DNA from: Phaseolus vulgaris
Taxonomy: Eukaryota; Streptophyta; Magnoliopsida; Fabales; Fabaceae
Direction: 5' to 3'
Assembly (NCBI RefSeq): GCF_000499845.2
Contig: NC_023756.2
Coordinates: 40,483,393-40,547,392, forward strand
Length of the DNA stretch: 64,000 nucleotides
This document shows, piece by piece, positions 10,691 through 23,500 of the stretch. A program made the translations under genes and the position numbers. Within the stretch, counting starts at the first letter, position 1. Each line of letters starts with the position of its first letter. The notes under the pieces were generated by a model. The model was given only the letters and a program-made list of their open reading frames with translations. It searched no databases and had not been told where the DNA came from.

Positions 10691-13638
10691 CAGAGGAACG
10701 GTTACCATACCTTTACCTCACCACACTTCTTTTTATTTTAGAATATCACAAACGCTTCAAAACGCATTCTCTCTGTTCCACCTTTTTAAGAGATAAATTA
10801 TTATATGGTTTCGGGATTATTATATCAATTTTCATTTTTAGGTTTTTTATAACCATTCTCTTTCTCTTCTACTGGGACTCTAATCCCATTTTCAGTAAGT
10901 TTCAAATATCAGTTAGAGGACTAATCTTTCATCTTTAATTTACTGCCACTCTCAACACCTCTACCAAAAATATATAAATATCAACACCTATTAACTTCCT
11001 CTTATTATTTATCATTATTTTTTTTTATCGGTTGGAAATTACACATCGATTAGTAATAAAAATAATTTTATATAATCGGAAATAAACCTTTCTTTATAAG
11101 TTAGTTTTATTGGTTTTATGAGATTAACTTAAATTTTTCCCACTTCAATATTTTCTACTCTCCTCTGCGTATTCTACCCAACTTCATTTTGAGGTTTTTT
11201 TTCATATTCTTTTTCTTAAAAAATAAATTCTTTTTGAAAATAAAGAAATGTGTATGATAAACTTTTACGCTTAAATAACCTATTGAGTAAAATTAGTTAT
11301 TAGAATGAACCACTGTCAATAAATGGTGCATTGTATCTTTTTTTTTTCAATATTATTGAGCCAAATCTAAATTCATGTTTCCTTTTAAAATATGTCATAT
11401 TTAATAAAAAGTTATTAATTTTTTTTCCATAAATTGAAAAAAATTGGTTTCCTATAGAACAAGATCAAAGGTATATATTGATCTCGGATCATAATTTTTT
11501 TTAAAATTAACTTATTATTATAAAAAAGAAAGAAAAAAAAGTGAAGTTTAAACGTGGGTACATTACATATATAAAAACACTTTCATTTTACCGGAGTTCT
11601 CATTTTTATTTACTTTTCACTTAATTTTTTTTTTAAAAAATTAAAGTATATTAATAAAGACAGTAATTCATTTAAAGAGAAAATTAAGAATTTGATTTTT
11701 ATGTAAAAAATAATATCAAGAAAAAATCATTCTATAAATATTATTTAATATATATTATAAAAATGTAGTGTATTGCAAAAAAAATATTTGAATTATCAAT
11801 GCATTTAATTGAATTAACATAACGAGAACTTTAAATTCTTTTAGTTAAATTGATTTTTAATTATCATGAAAAAATATATTATTTCTTTATTTTCATTTAC
11901 TTATTCATTCATATGAAATAATAACAAGAAAAAATTTACTTTTCTTCGATAAAACCTAAGTGAGTTTTTCTTATAATATTCTTGTTATTTTGGCCAATGA
12001 TTGGAAGCTGAAATAGGAAGCATGAAAATGATTTTGCATACAGAAAAAAACAAATAATGACAGGATCTAGAACCAACTCTATCTGTTTCTGAAAATGACA
12101 ATAAAATATGGACAAACTATCAATTTTGTTTCCTTTTTATTCTCATTTCACAGCCACGAAAATAAAAAATTATAATTATAAATATAAACATTTTTTTCCT
12201 GAAAAAAGCTATCACAATACTTATAATTGAAATATAACCAAAAATAATATTTAACTAAACTTTAATTGCTTTTATCTTTTTATTTTATCCATTTATTTTG
12301 ATTCATGTATGTAATAAAAACAAAAAATCACCTGTATAACAAAAATGTATTGTAACATTATGAAGTCCTATTGTTGAGTTTGTAAGTAGTAATTTTGTAG
12401 CATTATTTTATGCTTTTCGTAGACCGAAAAATTAACATAAAATTAAGAGTGTAAGAATTTTTAGTAATGAAAAATAAAAAATAAAATAATCTCTTTATAA
12501 ACTGATATAAATTTACAATAGAAGGTTAAAAAATTAAAAATGGTGTGGAAGAGAGTTTTTTTTTATATAAATAACTTATACATAAACTAATTTTAAATTA
12601 AAAAAAATATTTTTTGTATTTCCTTCCTTAATTATTTATGAAAAAAGTTGTTCAATTAAATTTATAGGATAGAGAAGATAAAATGAGTCTCATAGAAAAA
12701 TAAAAATAAAAAATGAGATTGTTTGACATGGGTAAACTAAAAATGAGAAAATTTAGTATTTTATCTATTTCTTTAATTGAGTGAAAAATGTAATGATGAA
12801 AATAAAATTTAAATTTATCTAAGGTAGTGGATAAAATCGAAATAAAGAAATTGAAAACACTCAAAGCAAAACTTCCTCCTTTAAACTCTTTGTCCTATTT
12901 TTTTCTTCTGAAATTAAATTTTCTATTTAATAGAAAAATAGTTCAAATAGTTAAAAATCAAAGAACTTTAATGTCCACTTTTTGAATTAAAACTTTGATT
13001 GTTTTTTTTTTCTTCTCAAAAGGAAATGATAAAGAAAAGCATTTAATGTAGACGAACACGAACAATCGAGATATTTCTTCTCCTTAGAGTAACGTGACAA
13101 GCTAGTTTCCTAATTTATACAATACTCCATAATCACATCATCTTAATAATTTATTATTATTATATAAATAATTTAAACATTTTTTTATGTTATTATAGCA
13201 AATGGATTTATGTGAAGTTTCGAGATTGGATGGTAGTACTTGGATGAGATTGTTTGGTTTAGATGGGTGAAGATGAGGATGAAAGCCATTAATAAAGATT
13301 TTAATTGTATCTTAATCTCTTTAATCTTAATCTCAATTAAGTTGTTTATGTTAAAATTAAATACATTGTGTCACACTATTTAATTTTTTCCACAAACTGA
13401 ATAACAAAATAAAATATATTAATTTTCATTAAAAAAAGGTCTTAAAGTTTTCCTCTTCAAGACTTTAACTCACATCTTAACAAATTCTTTCAATTTTAAA
13501 ACTATTTGTATACTCCAAATCCATACAAAATCTTCAACTTAAAAGAAGAAATAGAGTTTTTAGTGAAAAAAATACAAAGAATAAAGTTGTTTAATCTTAA
13601 AAATAAAATAATTTAATTAGCAATAAAATCTAAGGACA

Positions 13639-13664
13639 ATATATATATATATATATATATATAT
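13639..13664. repeat. (AT)n microsatellite
   Basis: About thirteen uninterrupted AT dinucleotides. Confidence 0.95.
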
Positions 13665-14529
13665 TTAAACTGAAAAGGCTAAACATATAATCATTGAGTC
13701 TTACATTTTTGTTTTTGGTGCTTTTATTTTTTCAACTGTCCTTTACCTTACATTCTTAATATTAAAAAAAATGAAAACTTTATTTTTTTTTCATAAGCTA
13801 TGATATCTTACAAAGCAATCTCGAACTATAGATAGATTGAAAATTTGATTTAACGCATACAAATATGTTGATGAATTAAATAGGTAAGACATGAGTTTTT
13901 TAGAAATAGATTTAATAGATAAAAAAAATTAAATATATACTATAACTGTTTATTATCTATTTTATTATTTTTTTTAACTTTTTTAAATTTAAAGAATAAT
14001 TCATATATTTTGTTGTGATGTTAGAACATATTTATAAAGAGGTAACTATTGATATTAATTTATTGAGTGGAGTAAGTAGAATTTAATTTATTTTTCTCAT
14101 TTTGTTAAGGAAAGATGGTATTAATAAATGATTGGATATTTGTAAACTTACCACAAGCTTGGTTAGATTTCTTAAAGTGGAAAAGGAAAGATTTTAATGC
14201 AGGCACGAGGCACGTTATCTCTAAGTAAGGGAAATTAATGATTATTTATTCAATTAGACATTCCATAGATGTATAAATGATATATAGGTTAATAATAAAG
14301 ATATCTTGATGTATATACGTAAAAATAATTGTATATTTATGGATAAGTTGATTATGGAATTTGATATATGTTTATTATTGAATTTATCAATTTGAAAGTT
14401 TTTTTTTTCCTTTTTCTTTTTCTTTTTGTAAAACTTAAGACATTGAAAATATAATATTGTATGTTTGTTTAGCAATACATGTTCAATGTTCAATGAGTGG
14501 GTGAGATTATATGCATTATTTATAATCGT

Positions 14530-15115
14530 TCTAGCATATTGAAGATCAAGTAATGACGCAACGATTCAAGAGTTGTTGAAGTATTGCATCTTATGTTTTT
14601 GAAACTTTTTTTATATGATACAAAATAAAACCAATTTTGCTCTCATGAGTTATCTCGCTCAAGTGGTATGAGATTGCTCAAGCGAAAAAATCTTCCTTAA
14701 TTGTAGAAAGTGAATCGCTCAAGCGAGAGGAACTACACCTAAGTGATGCTGATGACGATGATGTTTTATACGTGTTATTAATTATATAAGTATGTTTTTA
14801 TATCTTATTAATGTTTGAGATTAATGCATGATATATGTATGGATAATGATGAGAGGCATTCATTAATATGATATACAATATGATATATTATGATTTTTGT
14901 ATAACTTGGTGAGTTGCACCTTGTGGGTCTATGTTGTTCTTTATGGATGTGTGATGAAGATATGTGGGATGATATTGGGTCTTAAGGTTCATAGTATCAA
15001 ACACATAAGTCAATAAGAAAAACTCATTAAGAAAATGAGATATTTTATGCTTTATTGACAATCTAATAACCAAGATAAGATTTCAGGTAGTGAGAAGTTG
15101 AATGAAGTTCTTATA
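14530..15115. repeat. Decayed repeat of unknown class
   Basis: The left part has three close copies of a CGCTCAAG(C)G-type motif (about 14655-14725), including the quasi-palindrome TCGCTCAAGCGA. The right part (14890-15115) resembles 40866-41165: both combine phrases such as ...GTGGGT..TGTTGT.. with AGGTRGTGAGAAGTTRAAWGAA. Two dispersed, related, non-coding copies suggest remnants of a transposable element, but I cannot assign it. Confidence 0.35.
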
Positions 15116-16779
15116 TCACCATTTTTTATAAAAGATGTAAGAAATCATCTTAACATAAGAAACCGAAATTGATTTTTTTACCAATGTTGTTTCTCCTATG
15201 TTAGATATGTTAGTATTTAATATGACTATTTTTAAAATCATCACTATAACAAATTATACTATTTCATTGAAATGGAATTGAAAATTAAGATTATTGTATC
15301 TTGTTTTAAAATAGTCTGTGTATAGTTTATCATGAATGTTATAATGATAGTGTAATATGATTTATATATTACATGTTGTATAATGTTTCTTTTAATATTA
15401 ATTAATCCTCATATGTCTTTTTTTTTTTAAATTGGTATGAATCCTAATAAATCTAGGAAATTGATTTTGTTTACTTTGTATATGATCCTGTATATATTAT
15501 TTTGGGAACATCAAGTTTGATTATTGTGTAATATACACTATATCCGAGTAATATATTTGTGTTTGATATGCTTTAATATTTATATTAAATGGGACATCAA
15601 AGGAATAAAAAATGACCATTTCTTTTAAAGCATATGGAATTAATCCAATGTAAAAGGCATATAAAAATAGGAAATAGGAAGAAGGTGTTATTAATGAAAG
15701 GCACCAAACAATGGAAACCAATTATTGAAGGCATTAATGTCTCGTAAATAGGTTCTTCAGTTTTTTTTATTTAAAAATCATTCAAATCAAACATACAATT
15801 TGGTTTCATTTTAATTTAATTTCAAATCAAAATTAAATTAAATTAACGTTTTATCTTTTATTTCATATTAGTTTTATACTTTTACTTTAAAATTATTAAA
15901 TATTTTTTTTATTAAAAATCTGTTAAACATTTTATTATACAAAATTATATATGTTATGATCTTTTATAGTTGTTGTATTCATAAATGAATGACAACTTGT
16001 GAATGAGTACGTCAATTCACCACAATTTTCAAGTTAATATTTTATATTATAATTTAAGATAGGTATTCGTAATTTTATAGTTTTAAACTTGTGATCTAAT
16101 CATAAATGATAAAGTATAATAAAATTTAAATTTTTAGAATAATTGCACCAATAGCATAATAAATTCCCCAATATAAATATTTTACGCTAATTGTATATAC
16201 ATACTACACTATAAATTTAGTTCTAAAATGACATTGAAAATATAAAAAATCTAAAATATTTGTCCTTTCCTAAATTTAATACAAAGAGATAAATAAGAAG
16301 GAATGGAATTGAAAGAAAAAAAATATAATGGAAATGATCAAATTTTAATATTTATTTGAAATAAGAAATAGAAATAAAAAATAATTTTTTTCTAGACCAA
16401 GTTGGGATACAAATTTTGTTTTTTGCAATAATATAAACCCACATTTTTTTCCAAAATAAACTCATAAATGATAATTTAATTTTACATTCAATTTAAGGTC
16501 AATATTTTAAGCATATTGTTTTGTTTTTACTTTTAATATTAATTTCTTGTTACCTTTATATACTCTATTTAATTTCTATTATTATGTATCTTATTTTTTA
16601 TAATATAATTGACAACCTATATATATTTTTTATTTTTTAATGTATAATGTTTAAAAATATTAAAAACAATTTTTATATTAAAAAAAACATCAAGGGATTT
16701 AATCAAGTTAAAAAAATATTAATCCAACTAGTATAAAGCATAAGACCTTTCACTATTATATTTTTTAATAAAAACATTG

Positions 16780-16784
16780 GTTTC
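16780..16784 (+). repeat. Target-site duplication (left) of the Tat element
   Basis: GTTTC here matches GTTTC at 25113-25117, immediately outside the two LTRs. A 5-bp duplication is the normal size for this class. Confidence 0.95.
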
Positions 16785-17309
16785 TGTACCTGAGTGGAGA
16801 GATGGGGCCCAGGCACGGTCGGTTGACGTGGTGTAATTGCTGACGTGTTGATCTTCTTCTCCTCTGGTCGATTGTCCTTTCTTGCTGTCTCCTTTGGTCG
16901 GTCGTCCCTTCGTGCTATCAACTTCGGTCGGGCGGGGGAGGGTACCTGCGAAGGCACTCCGACGCTCAAGTAAGTATGAGATTCTAAGCGCAGTTTCGTA
17001 AGTGAATGAAAACGTACCTTTCTCTGGCTTGAGCACAGTATTTATAGGATTGCCTAATGGGCTTTCTATCCCTTGGGCTCAGGGTGGTTATGGATATGTC
17101 TTGTCAGTCGTGCTCCGGAATACCCGGGGAACATATCTTCTCTAAACGCATATTCCTTATTCTTCGGAGGTGTATCTTAACCACCTTAGCTTGTCACATA
17201 AATGCCCTTACATTTAGTGTGTATACGGCCGGTCGGCCACGTGCGTTCGTTTCCATTTAGTGTATAAGGCCGGTCGGCCACGTGCGTTCGTCCGGTGCCT
17301 ACCAGTACA
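16785..17309 (-). repeat. 3' LTR of the Tat element
   Basis: 525 bp, bounded by TG and CA on the plus strand. It contains a minus-strand TATA box (plus-strand TATTTATA at 17039-17046) and two ~38-bp direct repeats near 17215-17295 with GGCCGGTCGGCC and a CACGTG G-box each. Confidence 0.95.
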
Positions 17310-17325
17310 CTTGCCCCCCAGGCTC
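17310..17325 (-). other. Polypurine tract of the Tat element
   Basis: On the minus strand the sequence CTGGGGGGCAAG directly precedes the 3' LTR, the position and composition expected for the plus-strand DNA primer. Confidence 0.8.
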
Positions 17326-17671
17326 GAGGTGAATAAAAGCCGAAGAGTCGTAATAATTGTTGTGCCTTTCGAGTTGTCAGACATTAAATTTAACGGAATG
17401 ACGGGACGTTCGCATTAGCGAAGAATATTTTCGGTTAGGCATCGGACAAGCGGCCTGCCTGCATGGAGCACCCCTGGAGGACGACCAGTACGACAGAAAA
17501 AATAATAGTTGATGGAAAGCTGGTGCCGATCAACCCCGATGATAATTTAAATGAGGAGGCCGAGGGGGAGACCCCTGGCCCACAGCCTGACGCCTCTTTT
17601 GAAGAGTTAATGAACAATGTGGCATAGAAAATTGCTGGACCCGACATGTGGGCAATGTACACTTGCATAAA

Positions 17672-18560
17672 TAATTCTGATTACATTAAAGTAATAAGGT
17701 AATTCTGATGCCGGACGAGGCATAAATAATTCTGATTACATTAGTAATAAGATAATTCTGATGCCGAACGAGGCATAAATAAGTGAATAATTCTGATGCC
17801 GAACGATGCATAAATAAGTGAATAATTCTGATGCCGAACGTGGCATAAAAAAGTCTAATTACGTTAAGGTAATAATTCAGATGCCGAACGAGGCATAAGA
17901 TTGAGTAAATAATTCGGATGCCGAACGTGGCATAATAATTATGATTACGTTGAGGTAATAATATAATTCTGATGCCGAACGAGGCATAAATAAGTGAATA
18001 ATTCTGATGCCGAACGTGGCATAAAAAAGTCTGATTACGTTAAGGTAATAATTCAGATGCCGAACGAGGCATAAGATTGAGTAAATAATTCGGATGCCGA
18101 ACGTGGCATAATAATTCTGATTACGTTAAGGTAATAATTCAGATGTCGAACGAGGCATAAGATTGAGTAAATAATTCTGATGCCGAACGTGGCATAAATA
18201 ATTCTGATTACGTTGAGGTAATAATTCAGATGCCGAACGAGGCATATATAAATCCGATAAATTCTGATGCCGAACGAGGCATAAATAATTATTATTACGT
18301 TAAAGTAATAATTCTGATGCCGAACGAGGCATATAAAATTCTGACTACGTAAAAAGTAATAATTCTGATGCCGAACGAGGCATATATAAATCCGATAAAT
18401 TCGGATGCCGAACGAGGCATAAATAATTATTATTACGTTAAAGTAATAATTCTGATGCCGAACGAGGCATATATAATTCTGACTACGTTAAAAGTAATAA
18501 TTCTGATGCCGAGCGAGGTATATATAAATCCGATAACGTCTGATGCCGAACGAGATATGA
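17672..18560 (-). repeat. Tandem-repeat array in the 3' untranslated region of the Tat element
   Basis: About twenty copies of a core GATGCCGAACGAGGCATAA (or ...CGTGG...) alternate with AT-rich spacers. Each core can pair ATGCC with GGCAT around a six-base loop. Copies are spaced irregularly at about 34-54 bp. Two higher-order duplications are visible: 176 bp (17831 against 18007) and 138 bp (about 18267 against 18405). Tandem repeats in this position are known in Tat-lineage elements and can seed satellite DNA. Confidence 0.92.
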
Positions 18561-18684
18561 ATTGAGTAAAGGACTAGGAGATTTGGATTTTAATTTAGTG
18601 CCTCGTTAAAACCTTCCCGGTCGTAAACCCTCCTTAGGGAAAAACCGACTGAGCGAGGAAAGAGTGCACTTTTATTATTAAAGT

Positions 18685-20514
18685 TCAACTGTAATAAAAT
18701 TTGAGATGTGTGGCATTCCACGTTCTCGGTATTTCCTTCCCAGATAAATATTCTAAATAATAGGCTCCACCGGCTGCCGTATCAGCTATGCGGAAAGGTC
18801 CTTCCCAATTGTTGGAGAACTTGCCTCCTTCCTTCCGTGCGCTGCTCCGCATTCGCCATACTAAGTCGCCTTTGTGGAACAATCTTGGTTTAACTTTGGA
18901 GTTGTATCGTCTGGCCGCCCGAATTTTGCATGCTTCTTCTCTAATTCTACACTTGTCCCGGAGTTCGTTGATGAGATCGAGACCGACCGAGAGGCTTTCC
19001 TTGTTTAGATCAAGATCAAGGGTTTGCCGGCGGAGAGAGGGTTCGCCAATCTCGACGGGGATCATAGCTTCGGTTCCATATGTTAGGCTGTACGGCGTTT
19101 CTTGTGTAGTCGTCTGAGGAGTACAGCGATATGCCCATAATACTTCTAAGAGTTCTTCAGTCCAGTTGCCCTTTGCTGGGCCGAGACGTTTCTTCAGTTC
19201 GTTCAAAATAACTTTGTTTCCAGCTTCTGCCTGTCCGTTTGTTTGCGGATGTTCGACTGAACTAGCGATGTGTTTGATGTGGAGCTTCTCGTAAAATTCA
19301 GCTAACGTTCGGTCGGTGAATTGCCGACCGTTATCGGTGATGATGATTTGTGGAAGCCCGAAGCGGCAAACGATATTTTTCCATACGAAATTTTGAACAT
19401 TGCGGGCGGTGATTGCAGTCAGGGGCTCGACTTCGATCCACTTGGTGAAGTAATCAATGCCGACTAGTAAGAATTTACACTGGCCTTTACCGGGGGCGAA
19501 AGGACCAATGATGTCCATACCCCATTGGACGAACGGCCAAGGTGATAACATAAAATGGAGTTCCTCAGGCTTTTGATGGGACAAAGTGCCAAACTCTTGG
19601 CATTTAAGACATTTTTGTACGAAATTGGTGCAGTCACCCTGGACGGTCGGCCAGTAGTATCCAGCCCGGAATACTTTGGCAGCCATCGTCCGTGCGCCGG
19701 AGTGAGTTCCGCAAATTCCTTCGTGCAACTCTTGGATGACATAGGAAGCTTGGTCTGGTGTCAAACATTTAAGGAGTGGTTGGGTATAACCTCGGCGATA
19801 AAGGTCGTCGCCGATTAAGACAAAACGGGCGGCCTGCAGCTTCATGGTTTTTTCGCCGAGAGGACTACATGTGCCGTCGAGTAAATATTGCTTGATTGGG
19901 GTAATCCAAGTAGATTCCGTGTCGGTCGTCAGGCATTCCTGTAGGTCGATGCTTGGGCGTGGAAGCGTAACATGGATGACCGACCGATGCATTCCTTTAC
20001 ACTTCGTGGTTGCTAACCGGGACAAGGCGTCCGCGCGGGTATTGTGATCGCGTCGAACGTGCTGCATAGAAATTTCAGAAAAGGTACTCATCGACTGTTT
20101 GACTAAGTGATAGTATCGCTGTAAAAAGCTTTCTCGGACTTCATATTCGTCGTTAAGCTGACCGATGACAAGCCGGGAATCACTTTTGCAAATTAACTTA
20201 GTGATTTCTAATTCTTGAGCGAGACGTAGATCGGCTAATATGGCTTCATATTCGGCCTGATTGTTTGAAGCTTTGAAGTCGAATTTGAGGGCTTGCTCGA
20301 TGACAATCTCGCCGGGGCCTTCCAAAACAACTCCAGCGCCGCACGACCTCTCGTTCGAGGAGCCATCAACATATAAGATCCATGATGAATGTTCGGTCTC
20401 GGCTGAAGAAGTAGTGAGTTCAGCTGCGAAGTCGGCGAGAGCTTGCGACTTGATCGCTCCGCGTGGTTGGTACTGAATATGGAATTCGGATAGTTCGATC
20501 GTCCAACCGATCAT
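18685..20514 (-). CDS. Tat element: archaeal-type RNase H and integrase part of the polyprotein
   Basis: These 609 codons continue the frame of the upstream gag-pro-RT region after a single TGA. The first part (about 48-165) is a second RNase H with YVDGS near residue 49 and the C-terminal ADALSRLA segment, the hallmark of the Tat lineage. Integrase follows: an HHCC zinc-binding region at about 264-306, catalytic D near 334 (GMDIIGPF), D near 393 (TDNGRQF) and E near 428 (HPQTNGQAEA). The C-terminal part has a GDLVWR...WEGPFRI segment and no chromodomain. The ATG directly after the TGA is probably an internal methionine rather than an evolved start, so this region would be made only by readthrough, reinitiation or supply in trans. 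Confidence 0.93.
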   Translation of the reverse strand: MIGWTIELSEFHIQYQPRGAIKSQALADFAAELTTSSAETEHSSWILYVDGSSNERSCGAGVVLEGPGEIVIEQALKFDFKASNNQAEYEAILADLRLAQELEITKLICKSDSRLVIGQLNDEYEVRESFLQRYYHLVKQSMSTFSEISMQHVRRDHNTRADALSRLATTKCKGMHRSVIHVTLPRPSIDLQECLTTDTESTWITPIKQYLLDGTCSPLGEKTMKLQAARFVLIGDDLYRRGYTQPLLKCLTPDQASYVIQELHEGICGTHSGARTMAAKVFRAGYYWPTVQGDCTNFVQKCLKCQEFGTLSHQKPEELHFMLSPWPFVQWGMDIIGPFAPGKGQCKFLLVGIDYFTKWIEVEPLTAITARNVQNFVWKNIVCRFGLPQIIITDNGRQFTDRTLAEFYEKLHIKHIASSVEHPQTNGQAEAGNKVILNELKKRLGPAKGNWTEELLEVLWAYRCTPQTTTQETPYSLTYGTEAMIPVEIGEPSLRRQTLDLDLNKESLSVGLDLINELRDKCRIREEACKIRAARRYNSKVKPRLFHKGDLVWRMRSSARKEGGKFSNNWEGPFRIADTAAGGAYYLEYLSGKEIPRTWNATHLKFYYS

Positions 20515-23500
20515 TCATCCGGCTAAATCTGGCTTAGTGAGGATCTTTACAATAGGGTAATTTGTCCGAACAATAATCCGATGATTCTGAAAATACATAC
20601 GCATTCGTCGGGCGGTAATGATGAGGGCCATGGCTACCTTTTCGATCGTCTGGTATCGGATTTCGACGCCATGAAGGGCGCGGCTGACGAAGTAAACCGG
20701 CCGTTCTTCAAAATTAATTTCTTGCACTAAGACTGAGCTGACGGCTTCGTGTGAAACGGCGAGGTAGACTATGATGGGTTCTCGTGCGTCCGGTTTCTGG
20801 ATGACCGGCGGGGTTGATAAAAAAGTTTTCAAATCGAGGAAAATTTCCTCACATTCGGTCGACCACTCGAAGCGGAATGCTTTTTTCAGTAGTCGGACGA
20901 TTGGCCTCGTTCGTTCGGCGAGTTTAGGAACAAATCTGGATAGTGCGGTGAGTCGGCCGATAAGTCTCTGAATTTCCTGAATGGAGTTGGGACTTCGCAT
21001 TTCGGAGATAGCTTTGCACTTCTCGGGGTTAGCTTCTATGCCTCTATGAGTTAGCATAAAACCTAAGAACTTCCCCCCTTCGACGCCGAACGCACACTTG
21101 TCCGGATTGAGTCGCATCTGGTGTCGGCGGAGGGCCTGAAAAACTTCTTTTAGGTCGGCAATATGTTGTTTGCATGAGTCGGACTTGACGACGATGTCAT
21201 CGACATAGACTTCAACATTCCTACCAATCATGTCGTGGAATACGTGGTCCATTAGTCTTTGATAAGTGGCTCCGGCATTTTTGAGTCCGAAGGGCATTAC
21301 TTCATAGTAGAAATTGCCGGAATCAGTCATGAAGGCCGTCTTCTTCCGGTCGGCCGGGTGCATTTGGATTTGATTATAGCCAGAGTAGGCATCAAGGAAG
21401 CTGAGGATGTGATGCCCGGCTGCACCGTCGACGAGACGATCAATGGTAGGCAGAGGATACGAGTCTTTTGGGCAAGCTTTATTGAGGTCTGTGTAGTCAA
21501 CACACATACGCCATTTTCCGTTCGCTTTCTTCACCATAACCACGTTGGCTAGCCATGTGGTGTAATGGGCCTTCCGAATGAATCCAGCCTGTAACAATTT
21601 GTCGGCTTCCTCACGTGCGGCTTGACGTCGTTCCTCGCCTATATGTCTTTTCTTTTGAGCTATTGGTTTAGCTTCTCTATACAGTGATAATCGGTGAGTG
21701 ATAACCTGTGGGTCTACGCCAGGCATATCAGCGGCCGTCCAGGCGAAAAGATCGGAATTTTTAACAAGTGTCGTCCCGATGGCCATTCGGTCGTCCGGTT
21801 TCAGCGAAGTACCGATGTGCGTAGTGTGGCGATCATCGCGAAGCGGGAATGGATGCAAGTCTTCTCCTGCTTCCATACGGGGATCGTCCATGCGAGGGTC
21901 GAGGTCAACAAGGGCTATCATTTGACGACGGGACATGTGTCGTCCGGAACGCCGTGTGGGGGAACGTCCTCGTTTTTGCGGGACTCGGTCGTCCGTATTG
22001 GTTGTATAGAGTCGTTGAGTTGGCTCACTTTTCAAACTTGCTACATAGCATTCCCTAGCGGTTTTTTGATCGACATGGATGGTTGCAATGTCGTTGTTAG
22101 CCGAGGGGAATTTCATGGCTAAGTGTGGAGTGGACACAATGGCTTTTAATCTGTTAATGGACGGACGACCGAGCAGGATGTTGTAGGAAGTTTGTGCGTT
22201 AACCAGGAGGTATCGTACGTTTATTGTTTTATGGAGGCCGTCTTCCTCACCAAAGGTTGTGTACAAGTCTATGTACCCCTTAGTATCGACCCGTTCACCT
22301 GAGAACCCTACAATTTGTTCGTTATAGGGCTGAATATGTGCTTCCGGGATGCGCATTTTCTTGAAAATGTCCCAATACAGTATGTCGACCGAGCTACCCT
22401 GATCTACCAAAGTCTTGGCAATTGCGAACTTGTCAATTTCTACAGTGATGACCATGGGGTCGTCCTGGGCTGGATCTATGGCTGTAAAGTCTTCGTCAGT
22501 GAAAGTAATCGGAGGTATATGTGGAGGCCTCCTCGTGGTAGCATGAGCGGACTGGATGTCACGAAGATGTTTCTTTCGGGCGGAATTTGAGCACCCGCCA
22601 CCGGCAAATCCTCCAGCTATATAATTTGTTTCGTGGTTCGGTTCGTCCAAGTTAACGGGTCCAGCAATCATGTTGATGACTTCGCGGACTCGTTGGCGAG
22701 GTCGGGCGTTTCGGTCGGGACTTGTGCTACGGGGGCGTGTACGCCGAACGGGGCTTTCGCTGCGTTTTCGCGAAGTCTGGCTACGGTCAGTGTGGCGTTT
22801 GTAATCGTTACGGTACGACCGGTCGACACCACGGGAAGGACGGTCAGTATTCCGTGGTGGGGATCTTGAACTCCTTGTCCTCTTGACGAACTGCCGTAAA
22901 TGGCCAGCTTGGATGAGTTCTTCAATTTTATCCTTCAAAGCTTGACATCCTTCGGTCGTGTGACCGAAATTCTGATGGTATTGACAACGCTTAGCAGTAT
23001 CTGCATTCGGTGGTGTTTGATACTGCTTCAATGTCGGGATTAGGTCCGTTTGTAGTGCTTCATCTAGGGCTCGTCCCCTCGGCACAGTTAAAGGGGTGTA
23101 ACTGTTAAACCTGGGGATTCGGCCTCCCCTATTCCGGTCGGACCTCAGAGTGGTTCGGACGGTTCGTTCGGTTTCGACTTCTCTTTCTTTACTTTGGCTA
23201 CGGTCAGTGTGGCGTTTGTAATCGTTACGGTACGACCGGTCGACACCACGGGAAGGACGGTCAGTATTCCGTGGTGGGGATCTTGAACTCCTTGTCCTCT
23301 TGACGAACTGCCGTAAATGGCCAGCTTGGATGAGTTCTTCAATTTTATCCTTCAAAGCTTGACATCCTTCGGTCGTGTGACCGAAATTCTGATGGTATTG
23401 ACAACGCTTAGCAGTATCTGCATTCGGTGGTGTTTGATACTGCTTCAATGTCGGGATTAGGTCCGTTTGTAGTGCTTCATCTAGGGCTCGTCCCCTCGGC

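Larger units (their letters stand above)
10691..16779. other. AT-rich intergenic DNA with decayed repeats
   Basis: About 6 kb without a supported gene. It holds an (AT)n microsatellite at 13639-13664 and a decayed repeat at about 14530-15115 (listed separately). Small open frames here are low-complexity products of AT-rich DNA. The stretch ends at the Tat retrotransposon target site. Confidence 0.6.

Noticed and set aside
17435..17668. 77-residue minus-strand frame in the Tat 3' region as a possible extra gene
   Set aside because: It lies between the array and the 3' LTR, has no recognisable domain, and nothing supports translation.
17672..18560. CRISPR-like array
   Set aside because: Cores are regular but the spacers are related to each other, not unique, and the locus is the 3' region of a plant retrotransposon.
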